Below, piece by piece: positions 26,536-37,054 of a DNA stretch of 64,000 nt. The notes under the pieces were generated by a model. It had not been told where the DNA came from. It made no database searches and saw only the letters and a program-made list of their open reading frames with translations. Each line of letters opens with the position of its first letter. Position 1 is the stretch's first letter. The stretch is from positions 5,091,501 through 5,155,500 of the forward strand of contig NZ_HG322950.1 in assembly GCF_000689415.1 (NCBI RefSeq), written 5' to 3'. The position numbers were made by a program, and so were the translations under genes. This DNA is from Pseudomonas knackmussii B13 (lineage in GTDB: Bacteria; Pseudomonadota; Gammaproteobacteria; Pseudomonadales; Pseudomonadaceae).

Positions 26536-28418
26536 ATGCCCGCCCCGCTCCCCGCCGTGTCCCTGCAGATCGTGAAGCCGAGCCTGATTCGCAACCTGCT
26601 GCTGCCGATTCCCCTGCTCCTGCTGATGCTCGGCTTCGGCTATGGCGGCTACCTGGTCAGCAGCGGCGCCGGCACCCGCGCGCTCATCGACAGCGGCGAG
26701 CGCCAGCTCGAACTGCACGCCAGCGGCGTGGAGCGCGAGATCAGCCGCTACACCTACCTGCCCAGCCTGCTGGAGCTGGAAGGCAACGTCAGCCGCCTGC
26801 TGCTGGAGCCCACGCCGTACCGTCGCGACCTGGTCAACGCCTACCTCGAAGGCCTCAACCGCCGCGCCGGCAGCCGCGCCATCTACCTGCTCGACACCAG
26901 CGGCCGGGTGCTGGCCACCAGCAACTGGCAGGACGCCGACAGCTACCTGGGCGAGGACCTGTCGTTCCGCGCCTATTTCCAGCAGGCCGTCACCGGCCAG
27001 CCGGGGCGCTTCTACGGCATCGGCAGCACCACCGGCGAGCCCGGCTACTACCTGGCCCACGGCCTGGTGCACGGCGGGCGCATCATCGGCGTGGCGGTGG
27101 TCAAGGTGAAGATGGAAGCCCTCGAGGAGCGCTGGGAAAAGGCCCAGCTGCAGGCCTTCGTCAGCGACGAGAACGGCATCATCATCCTTTCCAGCAACCC
27201 GCAGCTGCGCCTGAAGGCGGTGCGCCCGCTGAGCGCCGACGACAAGGAACGCCTGGCGCGCAGCCTGCAGTACTACTGGTGGGCGCTCAACGAATGGCAG
27301 CCCAGCTCGCGCAAGGCCCTGGGCGACGGCGTCGAGGAGATCGGCTTCCGCGACAAGGACGCCAAGGGCGTCGAACACGCTGAGCGCCTGTACCTTGCGC
27401 AGAGCCGCCGCCTGGGCGACACGCCCTGGCACTTCACCCTGCTCAGCCCACTGCGCGACGTGCGCCGCGAAGCCATGATCCACGGCGTGCTGGCCGCCGT
27501 CGGCTTCGCCCTGCTGGCCTTCCTGCTGATCGCCTGGAACGAACGGCGCAAGGTTCTCGCCACCCGCCTGGCGGCGCGCGAAGCTTTGCAGCAGGCCAAC
27601 GACGAACTGGAACGGCGCATCGCCGAGCGCACCGGCGACCTGCGCGCCAGCAACCAGCACCTGCGTGAACAGATCCGCGAGCGCCGCCAGGCCGAGGAGA
27701 CCCTGCGCAAGGCCCAGGACCGGCTGGTGCAAGCCGGCAAGCTGGCGGTGATCGGGCAGATGTCCACCAGCATCGCCCACGAGCTCAACCAGCCGCTGGC
27801 GGCGCTGCGCACCCTCTCCGGCAACACCGTGCGCTTCCTCCAGCGCGGCGCCCTGGACACCGCCAGCAGCAACCTCGAGGCGATCAACGAAATGGTCGAC
27901 CGCATGGGCCGCATCACCGGCAGCCTGCGCGCCTTCGCCCGGCGCGCCGACGACCACGGCCAGGCGCGCCTGGACAAGGCGGTGGACGCCGCCCTGCTGG
28001 TCCTGCAGGTGCGCCTGAAAGCCTGTCCGCTGACCCTGCACCGCGAATTCGAGGACGCCTGCCTGGGCATCGACCAGACCCGCCTGGAGCAGATCCTGGT
28101 CAACCTGATAGCCAATGCCGTCGACGCCATGAGCGCCCAGGACGACCGTCAGCTCTGGCTGGTCGGCCGCATCGAAGGCACCTTCTACCAGCTGAGCGTG
28201 CGCGACAACGGCCCGGGCATTCCGCCGCACGCGCGCCAGCACCTGTTCGAACCCTTCTTCACCACCAAGCCCGGCGAGCACGGCCTGGGCCTGGGCCTGA
28301 CCCTTTCCGCCAGCCTCGCCACCGCCGCCGGCGGCAGCCTGGTCGCGGCCCATCCGGAAGGCGGCGGCACCGCCTTCGAACTGAGCCTGCCGATGGTTCG
28401 CCCCGAGGAGTCCAGCGC

Positions 28419-28422
<4 letters not shown>
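26536..28422 (+). CDS. aauS: Sensor histidine kinase AauS
   Basis: 628 residues. Membrane helix at about 20-42, a periplasmic double-Cache-like sensor (residues 45-310), second helix at about 318-336, a coiled coil (ERRIAERTGDLRASNQHLREQIRERRQAEETLRKAQ), HisKA with SIAHELNQPLAAL, and HATPase with NLIANAVDAM, DNGPGI and GLGLGLTLS. This is the DctB-like architecture. It senses acidic amino acids and phosphorylates AauR. The ribosome site before ATG 26536 is weak, and a GTG at 26572 is an alternative start. Its end overlaps aauR by 4 bases. Confidence 0.9.
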
Positions 28423-29744
<1,322 letters not shown>

Positions 29745-29840
29745 CGCCCCTTGCTCGCGAACAGCCGCGCATTGCGCTACCTCCTGACCTCCGGGACACT
29801 ATTCACCCTTTTCCGTAACTGCCGCACCGCTGGAGCCATC

Positions 29841-30293
29841 ATGTCCGCCAAATCCGAAGCCTTCTGGAACCAGCTCTGCGCCGATGCCGGCGTCGATCCG
29901 CAGCGCCGCCTCGCTGCGCGCCAGGCCGTGCTGGCCGACGCCAAGGCGCTCGACAGCTGCTTCTACCGCGCCGACGACAACGACCCGGAAGGCGAGGAAC
30001 TCGACCTGGGCGACGCCAAGGTGCTGTTCCTCGGCCCCTTCGAGGCACCGGTCGAATGGGATGCCGCCGAGCGCGAGGAGTTCTTCGGCGAGAGCGATCC
30101 GTCGGCGTTCTTCAATGCGCTGATCGAGTGCGAGGCGGAGCCCGGCTCCAAGGCGTTCTTTCTGCCGGAGATCGGCGATTTCGTCGCCGTGATGCCGACC
30201 CCGGACAAGGTCGAGATGTACTTCCTGCACGACTGGAGCGACGAGGAAGACGGCTGCCACTGCGTGCTGGTGCGCGCCGACGTCGACCTCTGA
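29841..30293 (+). CDS. Hypothetical acidic protein (150 aa)
   Basis: The start at 29841 has GGAG 5 bases upstream and gives MSAKSEAFWNQLCADAGVDPQRRLAARQAVLADAKALDSCFYRADDNDPEGEELDLGDAKVLFLGPFEAPVEWD.... Soluble, strongly acidic (many Asp/Glu), ending EEDGCHCVLVRADVDL. No domain is recognised. It stands alone after aauR with its own leader of about 95 bases. Confidence 0.7.
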   Translation: MSAKSEAFWNQLCADAGVDPQRRLAARQAVLADAKALDSCFYRADDNDPEGEELDLGDAKVLFLGPFEAPVEWDAAEREEFFGESDPSAFFNALIECEAEPGSKAFFLPEIGDFVAVMPTPDKVEMYFLHDWSDEEDGCHCVLVRADVDL

Positions 30294-30451
30294 GTCCCTC
30301 GGGTCTCGCTAGCTGAATCGAAGCTGAACAGGACGGATTTTGCGCAGCGCCCGGGGAACCGGGCGCTTCGGCGTCAGTCGGATGGAAATCCGGCGCGTCC
30401 TTCAGCCGGTTCCTACGCAGACATCGGCACTCACGCCGTGCGAGATCCCAC

Positions 30452-30691
30452 ATGCAACAGGAACAAGACACCCTCTGGGTGGAACTCGAAACCCTCGACA
30501 ACGAGCATCGCCCGCAGCGCCTGCGCGGACGCATGCAATTGCGCGACTACCTCGACCTGATCGCTGGCTGCGCCCCACTACTGGTGCGCCTGGATGACTG
30601 CCGGCGCGGTCGTCGCGGCCCGGTGGCTGACCTGTTCATCCGCAGCGTGCACATCCTGCGGGTAATGGCCCTGGGGCCGCTGCCAGCCTGA
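30452..30691 (+). CDS. Hypothetical protein (79 aa)
   Basis: MQQEQDTLWVELETLDNEHRPQRLRGRMQLRDYLDLIAGCAPLLVRLDDCRRGRRGPVADLFIRSVHILRVMALGPLPA, from ATG 30452. A weak GAGAT lies upstream. The frame ends 7 bases before the convergent methyltransferase stop. The amphipathic, Leu/Arg-rich sequence looks protein-like, but no family is recognised and the ribosome site is poor. Confidence 0.45.
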   Translation: MQQEQDTLWVELETLDNEHRPQRLRGRMQLRDYLDLIAGCAPLLVRLDDCRRGRRGPVADLFIRSVHILRVMALGPLPA

Positions 30692-30698
30692 CCCGTTC

Positions 30699-31310
30699 TC
30701 AGGCGGCCATGCCGCGATAGACGTAGGTCATCGGCTTGGGGCCGGGCAGGTAGTCGTGGGTCATCTCGCGCACCTGGAAGCCGCCGGCGCCGATCAGCGC
30801 CGGAATGTCGCGGTTCAGGTGGCAGCCGCCGGCCAGCGGCTTCCAGATCGGCGTCAGGCGGTCCTGCCAGGCACGCACGCCGGCGTCCGGCGCCTTGCCG
30901 TGTTCGCAGAAGAGGAACTCGCCGCCCGGCTTGAGCACCCGGCGCATTTCCAGCAGCGCCGCGGCCACGTCGGGGATGGTGCAGAGGGTGAAGGTGCAGA
31001 CGATGCAATCGAAGCTCGCCGCATCCGCCTGGATCTGCCCCAGCTCCAGCGCGACCATCTCCACCGGAATTCGAATCTGTTCGACCCGCTTGCGCGCCAG
31101 GCTCTGCATCTGCGCCGAGGGGTCGACGCCGACGATTGTCGACACTTTGTCCGGGTCGTAGAAACCCAGGTTCAACCCGCTGCCGATGCCGATCTCCAGC
31201 ACCCGGCCGTGGGCGCGCGGCACCAGCAGCGAGCGTTGCTTCATCACGTCGCCCATGCCGCAGACACAGTCGATCAGGTGCGGCAGCACGTAGCGGTCAT
31301 ACAGTCCCAT
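30699..31310 (-). CDS. Class I SAM-dependent methyltransferase (UbiE/METTL7-like)
   Basis: 203 residues. SAM-binding motif I is VLEIGIGSGLNLGFYDP, motif II IVGVDPSAQM, then FDCIVCTFTLCTIPD and LLEMRRVLKPGGEFLFCEHG, the Methyltransf_11 pattern. The cysteine-rich start (HLIDCVCGMGDVMKQR) resembles METTL7/phospholipid methyltransferases; the substrate is not known. The start at 31310 has GGAGG 8 bases upstream; the longer open frame to 32180 is antisense to the GntR regulator. Divergent from the prp operon. Confidence 0.85.
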   Translation of the reverse strand: MGLYDRYVLPHLIDCVCGMGDVMKQRSLLVPRAHGRVLEIGIGSGLNLGFYDPDKVSTIVGVDPSAQMQSLARKRVEQIRIPVEMVALELGQIQADAASFDCIVCTFTLCTIPDVAAALLEMRRVLKPGGEFLFCEHGKAPDAGVRAWQDRLTPIWKPLAGGCHLNRDIPALIGAGGFQVREMTHDYLPGPKPMTYVYRGMAA

Positions 31311-31429
31311 GGCGGTCCCTCCGGCGGTTTCGAGCAGCCTAGCCCAGTCCCGCCGGGCCGGCGCGGGGTGTTTCGGCCATTCGCCGGCCGGCCAGGAACC
31401 TTTGCGCATAACCCGACGGACTGTTAGAC

Positions 31430-31443
31430 GATTGTCGACAATC
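31430..31443. promoter_or_regulatory. GntR-type operator upstream of the prp regulator
   Basis: GATTGTCGACAATC is a perfect 14-bp palindrome of the FadR/FCD type, ending 4 bases before the -35 box. Confidence 0.7.
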
Positions 31444-31446
31444 CCC

Positions 31447-31475
31447 TTGACCCCATGCACAGCAAGGGATAGTTT
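31447..31475 (+). promoter_or_regulatory. Sigma70 promoter of the prp operon
   Basis: TTGACC, a 17-base spacer and TAGTTT, placed between the two operator copies. Transcription would begin near 31482. Confidence 0.65.
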
Positions 31476-31492
31476 TCGCCGCACTTGATGCG

Positions 31493-31503
31493 GATTGTCG
31501 ACA
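31493..31503. promoter_or_regulatory. Second operator copy in the leader
   Basis: GATTGTCGACA repeats 11 of the 14 bases of the upstream palindrome, just after the predicted transcription start and 2 bases before the chosen start codon. Its centre is about 63 bases (six helical turns) from the first. Confidence 0.55.
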
Positions 31504-31505
31504 CC

Positions 31506-32225
31506 ATGAGCGAAACCCAAACCCTGCCCAGCGACCTCGAAGGCGACAGCGAGACCCTGTCGGAACACGTGTTCCGCAAGATCCAGTCGGCCATCGTCAA
31601 GGGCGAGATCGCCCCCGGCAGCAAGATTTCCGAGCCGGAGCTGGCGCGCACCTACGGCATCAGCCGTGGCCCGCTGCGCGAGGCGATCCACCGCCTGGAA
31701 GGCCAGAAGCTGCTGGTGCGCGTGCCGCACGTCGGCGCGCGGGTGGTGTCGCTGAGCCATGCCGAGCTGATCGAGCTCTACGAAATCCGCGAGTCCCTCG
31801 AAGGCATGGCCTGCCGTCTCGCCGCCGAGCGCATGAGCCAGGCCGAGATCGACGAGCTGCGCCGGGTGCTCGACACCCACGAACGCGACGAGGCTTTCCA
31901 GGCCGGGCGCGGCTACTACCTGCAGGAAGGCGACTACGACTTCCACTACCGGATCATCCAGGGCAGCGGCAACAGCACCCTCACCCGCATGCTCTGCGGC
32001 GAGCTCTACCAACTGGTGCGCATGTATCGCCTGCAGTTCTCGGCGACGCCCAACCGCCCGCGCCAGGCCTTCGCCGAACACCACCGGATTCTCGATGCCA
32101 TCGCCGACCGTGACGGCGAACTGGCCGAACTGCTGATGCGCCGTCACATCGGCGCTTCCAAGCGCAACATCGAGCGTCACTACCTGGACGCTCAGAAGAC
32201 AGCCAACAAACGAGGTGAGTCATGA
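31506..32225 (+). CDS. GntR-family (FCD) regulator of the 2-methylcitrate operon
   Basis: 239 residues from ATG 31506. The N-terminal winged helix reads VFRKIQSAIVKGEIAPGSKISEPELARTYGISRGPLREAIHRLEGQKLLVRVPHVGARVV; the FCD ligand domain follows with the metal-binding pattern (YEIRESLEG ... DFHYRII ... HHRILDAI ... MRRHI). TTG 31485 and ATG 31488 are in frame but lie almost at the transcription start, so 31506 is preferred. It is the first gene of prpBC-acnD-prpFD and overlaps prpB by 4 bases. It probably represses the operon through TGTCGACA sites and is relieved by a cycle intermediate (inference). Confidence 0.88.
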   Translation: MSETQTLPSDLEGDSETLSEHVFRKIQSAIVKGEIAPGSKISEPELARTYGISRGPLREAIHRLEGQKLLVRVPHVGARVVSLSHAELIELYEIRESLEGMACRLAAERMSQAEIDELRRVLDTHERDEAFQAGRGYYLQEGDYDFHYRIIQGSGNSTLTRMLCGELYQLVRMYRLQFSATPNRPRQAFAEHHRILDAIADRDGELAELLMRRHIGASKRNIERHYLDAQKTANKRGES

Positions 32226-33109
32226 GTCTGCTTTCCCCTGGCCAGCGTTTCCGCACTGCCATCGCTGAAGAGAAGCCGCTGCAGGTGATCGGCGCGATCA
32301 ACGCCAACCATGCCCTGCTCGCCAAGCGCGCCGGCTTCAAGGCCATCTACCTCTCCGGTGGCGGCGTGGCGGCGGGCTCCCTGGGGCTGCCGGACCTGGG
32401 CATCAACACCCTGGACGACGTGCTCACCGACGTGCGCCGCATCACCGACGTCTGCGACCTGCCGCTGCTGGTCGACATCGACACCGGCTTCGGTCCGAGC
32501 GCCTTCAACATCGAGCGCACCGTCAAGAACCTGATCAAGGCCGGCGCCGCCGCCGCGCACATCGAAGACCAGGTCGGCGCCAAGCGCTGCGGCCACCGTC
32601 CGGGCAAGGAAATCGTCTCCACCGAGGAGATGGCCGACCGCGTGAAGGCCGCCGCCGACGCCAAGACCGACCCGAACTTCTTCCTCATCGCCCGCACCGA
32701 CGCCATCCAGGCCGAAGGCGTGGACGCCGCCATCGAGCGCTGCCAGCGCTACGTCGAAGCCGGCGCCGACGCCATCTTCGCCGAGGCCGCCTACGACCTG
32801 CCGACCTACAAGCGCTTCGTCGACGCGTTGAACGTGCCGATCCTGGCCAACATCACCGAGTTCGGCGCCACCCCGCTGTTCACCCGCGACGAGCTGGCCT
32901 CGGTCGGCGTGGCCATCCAGCTGTACCCGCTGTCGGCCTTCCGCGCCGCCAACAAGGCAGCCGAGGCGGTCTACACCTCGATCCGCCAGAACGGCCACCA
33001 GAAAGACGTGATCGACATCATGCAGACCCGCGCGGAGCTGTACGACCGCATCGGCTACCACGCCTTCGAGCAGAAGCTCGACGCGCTGTTCGCCGCGAAC
33101 AAGAAGTAA
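32222..33109 (+). CDS. prpB: Methylisocitrate lyase PrpB
   Basis: 295 residues of the isocitrate lyase/PEP mutase family. It splits 2-methylisocitrate to pyruvate and succinate, the last step of propionate oxidation. The active-site loop KRCGHRPGK (about 121-129) with the catalytic Cys, the LPLLVDIDTGFG motif and the Mg2+-binding EDQ are visible. The start overlaps the regulator stop (ATGA). Length agrees with the family norm of about 295. Confidence 0.96.
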   Translation: MSLLSPGQRFRTAIAEEKPLQVIGAINANHALLAKRAGFKAIYLSGGGVAAGSLGLPDLGINTLDDVLTDVRRITDVCDLPLLVDIDTGFGPSAFNIERTVKNLIKAGAAAAHIEDQVGAKRCGHRPGKEIVSTEEMADRVKAAADAKTDPNFFLIARTDAIQAEGVDAAIERCQRYVEAGADAIFAEAAYDLPTYKRFVDALNVPILANITEFGATPLFTRDELASVGVAIQLYPLSAFRAANKAAEAVYTSIRQNGHQKDVIDIMQTRAELYDRIGYHAFEQKLDALFAANKK

Positions 33110-33222
33110 GCCTGAGGGCGGATGGAGCGATGCGCTTCGTCCGCCTGCTGCAATCGAACAGATACACCGGGCCGCGAGCCCGCTGACAAGAACAAACAAC
33201 CGGATTCGATGAGGAGAGAGCG

Positions 33223-34383
33223 ATGAGCGCTACCGCAGAAACCACCACCGGCTTCAAGCCGAAGAAGTCCGTGGCCCTGAGTGGCACCGCCGCCGGCAAC
33301 ACCGCGCTGTGCACCGTCGGCCGCACCGGCAACGACCTGCACTACCGCGGCTATGACGTCCTGGACTTCGCCAACCGCTGCGAATTCGAAGAGATCGCCC
33401 ACCTGCTGGTCCACGGCAAGCTGCCGAACGTCGCCGAACTGGCCGGCTACAAGGCCAAGCTGAAAGCCCTGCGCGGCCTGCCGGCCGGCGTCAAGGCCGC
33501 CCTCGAGCAACTGCCGCCCTCGGCACACCCGATGGACGTGATGCGCACCGCGGTTTCCGTGCTCGGCTGCCTGGCGCCGGAGAAGGAAGACCATAACCAT
33601 CCGGGCGCCCGCGACATCGCCGACAAGCTGATGGCCTCCCTCGGTTCGGCCCTGCTCTACTGGTACCACTACAGCCACAACGGCAAGCGCATCGACGTCG
33701 AGACCGACGACGACTCCATCGGCGGCCACTTCCTGCACCTGCTGCACGGCGAGAAGCCGCGCGAGTCCTGGGTGCGCGCCATGCACACCTCGCTGAACCT
33801 GTACGCCGAGCACGAATTCAACGCCTCGACCTTCACCTCCCGCGTGATCGCCGGCACCGGCTCCGACATGTTCTCCTGCATCGCCGGCGCCATCGGTGCC
33901 CTGCGCGGCCCGAAACACGGCGGCGCCAACGAAGTCGCCTTCGAGATCCAGAAGCGCTACGACAACCCGGACGAAGCGGAAGCCGACATCCGTGCCCGCG
34001 TCGAGCGCAAGGAAGTGGTGATCGGCTTCGGCCACCCGGTCTACACCGTGTCCGACCCGCGCAACAAGGTGATCAAGGAAGTCGCCCGTGAGCTCTCCGT
34101 CGAGCAGGGCAACAGCAAGATGTTCGACATCGCCGAGCGCCTGGAAAGCGTGATGTGGGAAATCAAGAAGATGTTCCCCAACCTCGATTGGTTCAGCGCG
34201 GTCAGCTACCACATGATGGGCGTGCCCACCGCCATGTTCACCCCGCTGTTCGTGATCGCCCGCACCGCCGGCTGGTCGGCCCACGTCATCGAGCAGCGCA
34301 TCGACGGCAAGATCATCCGCCCGAGCGCCAACTACGTCGGTCCCGAAGACCTGAAGTTCGTTCCGCTCAAGGACCGTAAATAA
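33223..34383 (+). CDS. prpC: 2-methylcitrate synthase PrpC
   Basis: 386 residues, citrate-synthase fold, condensing propionyl-CoA with oxaloacetate. It opens with GFKPKKSVALSGTAAGNTALCTVG and LHYRGYDVLDFA, typical of 2-methylcitrate synthases. The catalytic residues lie in GPKHGGANE and GFGHPVY. GAGGAGAG lies 7 bases before ATG 33223, after a 113-base gap from prpB. The stop is one base from the acnD start, so the two are coupled. Confidence 0.95.
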   Translation: MSATAETTTGFKPKKSVALSGTAAGNTALCTVGRTGNDLHYRGYDVLDFANRCEFEEIAHLLVHGKLPNVAELAGYKAKLKALRGLPAGVKAALEQLPPSAHPMDVMRTAVSVLGCLAPEKEDHNHPGARDIADKLMASLGSALLYWYHYSHNGKRIDVETDDDSIGGHFLHLLHGEKPRESWVRAMHTSLNLYAEHEFNASTFTSRVIAGTGSDMFSCIAGAIGALRGPKHGGANEVAFEIQKRYDNPDEAEADIRARVERKEVVIGFGHPVYTVSDPRNKVIKEVARELSVEQGNSKMFDIAERLESVMWEIKKMFPNLDWFSAVSYHMMGVPTAMFTPLFVIARTAGWSAHVIEQRIDGKIIRPSANYVGPEDLKFVPLKDRK

Positions 34384-34384
34384 G

Positions 34385-36994
34385 ATGAACACTCAATTCC
34401 GCAAACGCCTGCCGGGCACCGCGCTGGACTACTTCGACGCCCGCGAGGCGGTCGAAGCGCTCCAGGCCGGCGCCTGGGCCAAACTGCCCTACACCTCGCG
34501 CGTGCTGGCCGAACAGCTGGTGCGCCGCTGCGAGCCGGAAAGCCTGAATGCCTCGCTGGAGCAGCTGATCCAGCGCAAGCGCGACCTCGACTTCCCCTGG
34601 TACCCGGCGCGCGTGGTCTGCCACGACATCCTCGGCCAGACCGCGCTGGTCGACCTCGCCGGCCTGCGTGACGCCATCGCCGACCAGGGCGGCGACCCGT
34701 CCAAGGTCAACCCGGTGGTGCCGACCCAGCTGATCGTCGACCACTCGCTGGCCGTCGAAGCCGCCGGTTTCGACCCGGAAGCCTTCGAGAAGAACCGCGC
34801 CATCGAAGACCGCCGCAACGAGGATCGCTTCCACTTCATCGAGTGGACCAAGACCGCGTTCAAGAACGTCGACGTGATCCCGGCCGGCAACGGCATCATG
34901 CACCAGATCAACCTGGAGAAAATGAGCCCGGTGATCCAGGCGCGCGGCGGCGTGGCCTTCCCCGACACCTGCGTCGGCACCGACTCGCACACCCCGCACG
35001 TGGACGCCCTGGGCGTGATCGCCATCGGCGTCGGCGGCCTGGAAGCGGAAACCGTGATGCTCGGCCATCCGTCGATGATGCGCCTGCCCGACATCGTCGG
35101 CGTCGAGCTGACCGGCAAGCGCCAGCCCGGCATCACCGCCACCGACATCGTCCTGGCGCTGACCGAGTTCCTGCGCAAGGAGCGCGTCGTGGGTGCCTAC
35201 GTCGAGTTCTTCGGCGAGGGTGCCGACAGCCTGTCCATCGGCGACCGCGCGACCATCTCCAACATGTGCCCGGAATACGGCGCGACCGCCGCGATGTTCT
35301 ACATCGACGGCCAGACCATCGACTACCTCAAGCTCACCGGCCGCGAGCCGGAGCAGGTGGCGCTGGTGGAGAACTACGCCAAGACCCTGGGCCTGTGGGG
35401 CGACGCGCTGAAGACCGCCGAGTACGAGCGCGTGCTGAGCTTCGACCTGGGCAGCGTGGTGCGCAACATGGCCGGTCCGTCCAACCCGCACCGTCGCCTG
35501 CCGACCTCGGCGCTGGCCGAGCGCGGCATCGCCGACGAAGCCAAGCTGCAAGCCGGCAAGGTCGAGGAAGCCGAAGGCCTGATGCCGGACGGCGCGGTGA
35601 TCATCGCCGCCATCACCAGCTGCACCAACACCTCCAACCCGCGCAACGTGGTCGCCGCCGGCCTGCTGGCGAAGAAGGCCAACGCGCTGGGCCTGGTGCG
35701 CAAGCCCTGGGTGAAGACCTCCTTCGCGCCGGGTTCCAAGGTCGCCAAGCTGTACCTGGAAGAGTCCGGCCTGCTGCCGGAGCTGGAGAAGCTCGGCTTC
35801 GGCATCGTCGCCTATGCGTGCACCACCTGTAACGGCATGTCCGGCGCGCTGGAACCGAAGATCCAGCAGGAAATCATCGACCGCGACCTGTACGCCACCG
35901 CCGTGCTCTCGGGCAACCGCAACTTCGATGGCCGCATCCACCCGTACGCCAAGCAGGCCTTCCTGGCCTCGCCGCCGCTGGTGGTCGCCTACGCTATCGC
36001 CGGTACCGTGCGCTTCGACATCGAGCAGGACGTGCTGGGCACCGACAAGAACGGCAACCCGATCACCCTGAAGGACCTGTGGCCGTCCGACGAAGAGATC
36101 GACGCCATCGTCGCTGCGAGTGTGAAGCCGGAGCAGTTCCGCCAGATCTACATCCCGATGTTCGACCTGGGCAGCGTGAAGGAAGCGGAGAGCCCGCTGT
36201 ACGACTGGCGCCCGATGTCCACCTACATCCGCCGTCCGCCGTACTGGGAAGGCGCGCTGGCCGGTGAACGCACCCTCAAGGGCATGCGTCCGCTGGCGAT
36301 CCTCCCGGACAACATCACCACCGACCACCTGTCGCCGTCCAACGCGATCCTGATGGACTCGGCCGCCGGTGAATACCTGCACAAAATGGGCTTGCCGGAA
36401 GAGGACTTCAACTCCTACGCGACCCACCGCGGCGACCACCTGACCGCGCAACGCGCCACCTTCGCCAACCCGCAGCTGGTCAACGAGATGGTCGTGGTCG
36501 ATGGTCAGGTGAAGAAAGGTTCGCTGGCCCGCGTGGAGCCGGAAGGCAAGGTCATGCGCATGTGGGAAGCCATCGAAACCTACATGAACCGCAAGCAGAA
36601 CCTGATCATCGTCGCCGGCGCCGACTACGGCCAGGGCTCGTCCCGCGACTGGGCGGCCAAGGGCGTGCGCCTGGCAGGCGTCGAGGTGATCGTGGCCGAA
36701 GGCTTCGAGCGCATCCACCGCACCAACCTGGTCGGCATGGGCGTGCTGCCGGTGGAGTTCAAGCCGGGCACCACCCGCCTGACCCTGGGCCTGGACGGCA
36801 CCGAGACCTACGACATCGAGGGCGAAGTCTCGCCCCGCTGCGACCTGACCCTGGTGGTCAATCGCCGCAACGGTGAAGTGGTCAAGGTCCCGGTGACCTG
36901 CCGCCTGGACACCGCTGCCGATGTCAGCGTGTACAAGGCCGGCGGCGTGCTGCAGCGCTTCGCCAAGGACTTCCTGCAAGGCGCGGTAGCTTGA
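34385..36994 (+). CDS. acnD: Fe/S-dependent 2-methylcitrate dehydratase AcnD
   Basis: 869 residues, aconitase A-type. The 4Fe-4S ligands are in TSCTNTSNP (about 417) and in YACTTCNGMSG (about 479-482). SRDWAAKG of the C-terminal swivel domain carries the substrate-binding Ser/Arg. AcnD dehydrates 2-methylcitrate to an isomer of 2-methylaconitate that PrpF must then convert, so the two genes travel together, as here. Note that prpD, an Fe-independent dehydratase, is also present further on. An intrinsic terminator follows within 10 bases. Confidence 0.95.
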   Translation: MNTQFRKRLPGTALDYFDAREAVEALQAGAWAKLPYTSRVLAEQLVRRCEPESLNASLEQLIQRKRDLDFPWYPARVVCHDILGQTALVDLAGLRDAIADQGGDPSKVNPVVPTQLIVDHSLAVEAAGFDPEAFEKNRAIEDRRNEDRFHFIEWTKTAFKNVDVIPAGNGIMHQINLEKMSPVIQARGGVAFPDTCVGTDSHTPHVDALGVIAIGVGGLEAETVMLGHPSMMRLPDIVGVELTGKRQPGITATDIVLALTEFLRKERVVGAYVEFFGEGADSLSIGDRATISNMCPEYGATAAMFYIDGQTIDYLKLTGREPEQVALVENYAKTLGLWGDALKTAEYERVLSFDLGSVVRNMAGPSNPHRRLPTSALAERGIADEAKLQAGKVEEAEGLMPDGAVIIAAITSCTNTSNPRNVVAAGLLAKKANALGLVRKPWVKTSFAPGSKVAKLYLEESGLLPELEKLGFGIVAYACTTCNGMSGALEPKIQQEIIDRDLYATAVLSGNRNFDGRIHPYAKQAFLASPPLVVAYAIAGTVRFDIEQDVLGTDKNGNPITLKDLWPSDEEIDAIVAASVKPEQFRQIYIPMFDLGSVKEAESPLYDWRPMSTYIRRPPYWEGALAGERTLKGMRPLAILPDNITTDHLSPSNAILMDSAAGEYLHKMGLPEEDFNSYATHRGDHLTAQRATFANPQLVNEMVVVDGQVKKGSLARVEPEGKVMRMWEAIETYMNRKQNLIIVAGADYGQGSSRDWAAKGVRLAGVEVIVAEGFERIHRTNLVGMGVLPVEFKPGTTRLTLGLDGTETYDIEGEVSPRCDLTLVVNRRNGEVVKVPVTCRLDTAADVSVYKAGGVLQRFAKDFLQGAVA

Positions 36995-37002
36995 TGTCAA
37001 AC

Positions 37003-37028
37003 GCCGGGCCTTAGGGCCCGGCTTCTTT
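37003..37028 (+). terminator. Intrinsic terminator inside the prp operon (acnD/prpF gap)
   Basis: GCCGGGCC-TTAG-GGCCCGGC is an 8-bp GC stem followed by TTCTTT, 8 bases after the acnD stop and 26 bases before the prpF start. Confidence 0.75.
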
Positions 37029-37054
37029 GCGTAAGAGCCAACAGGACCTGATCC

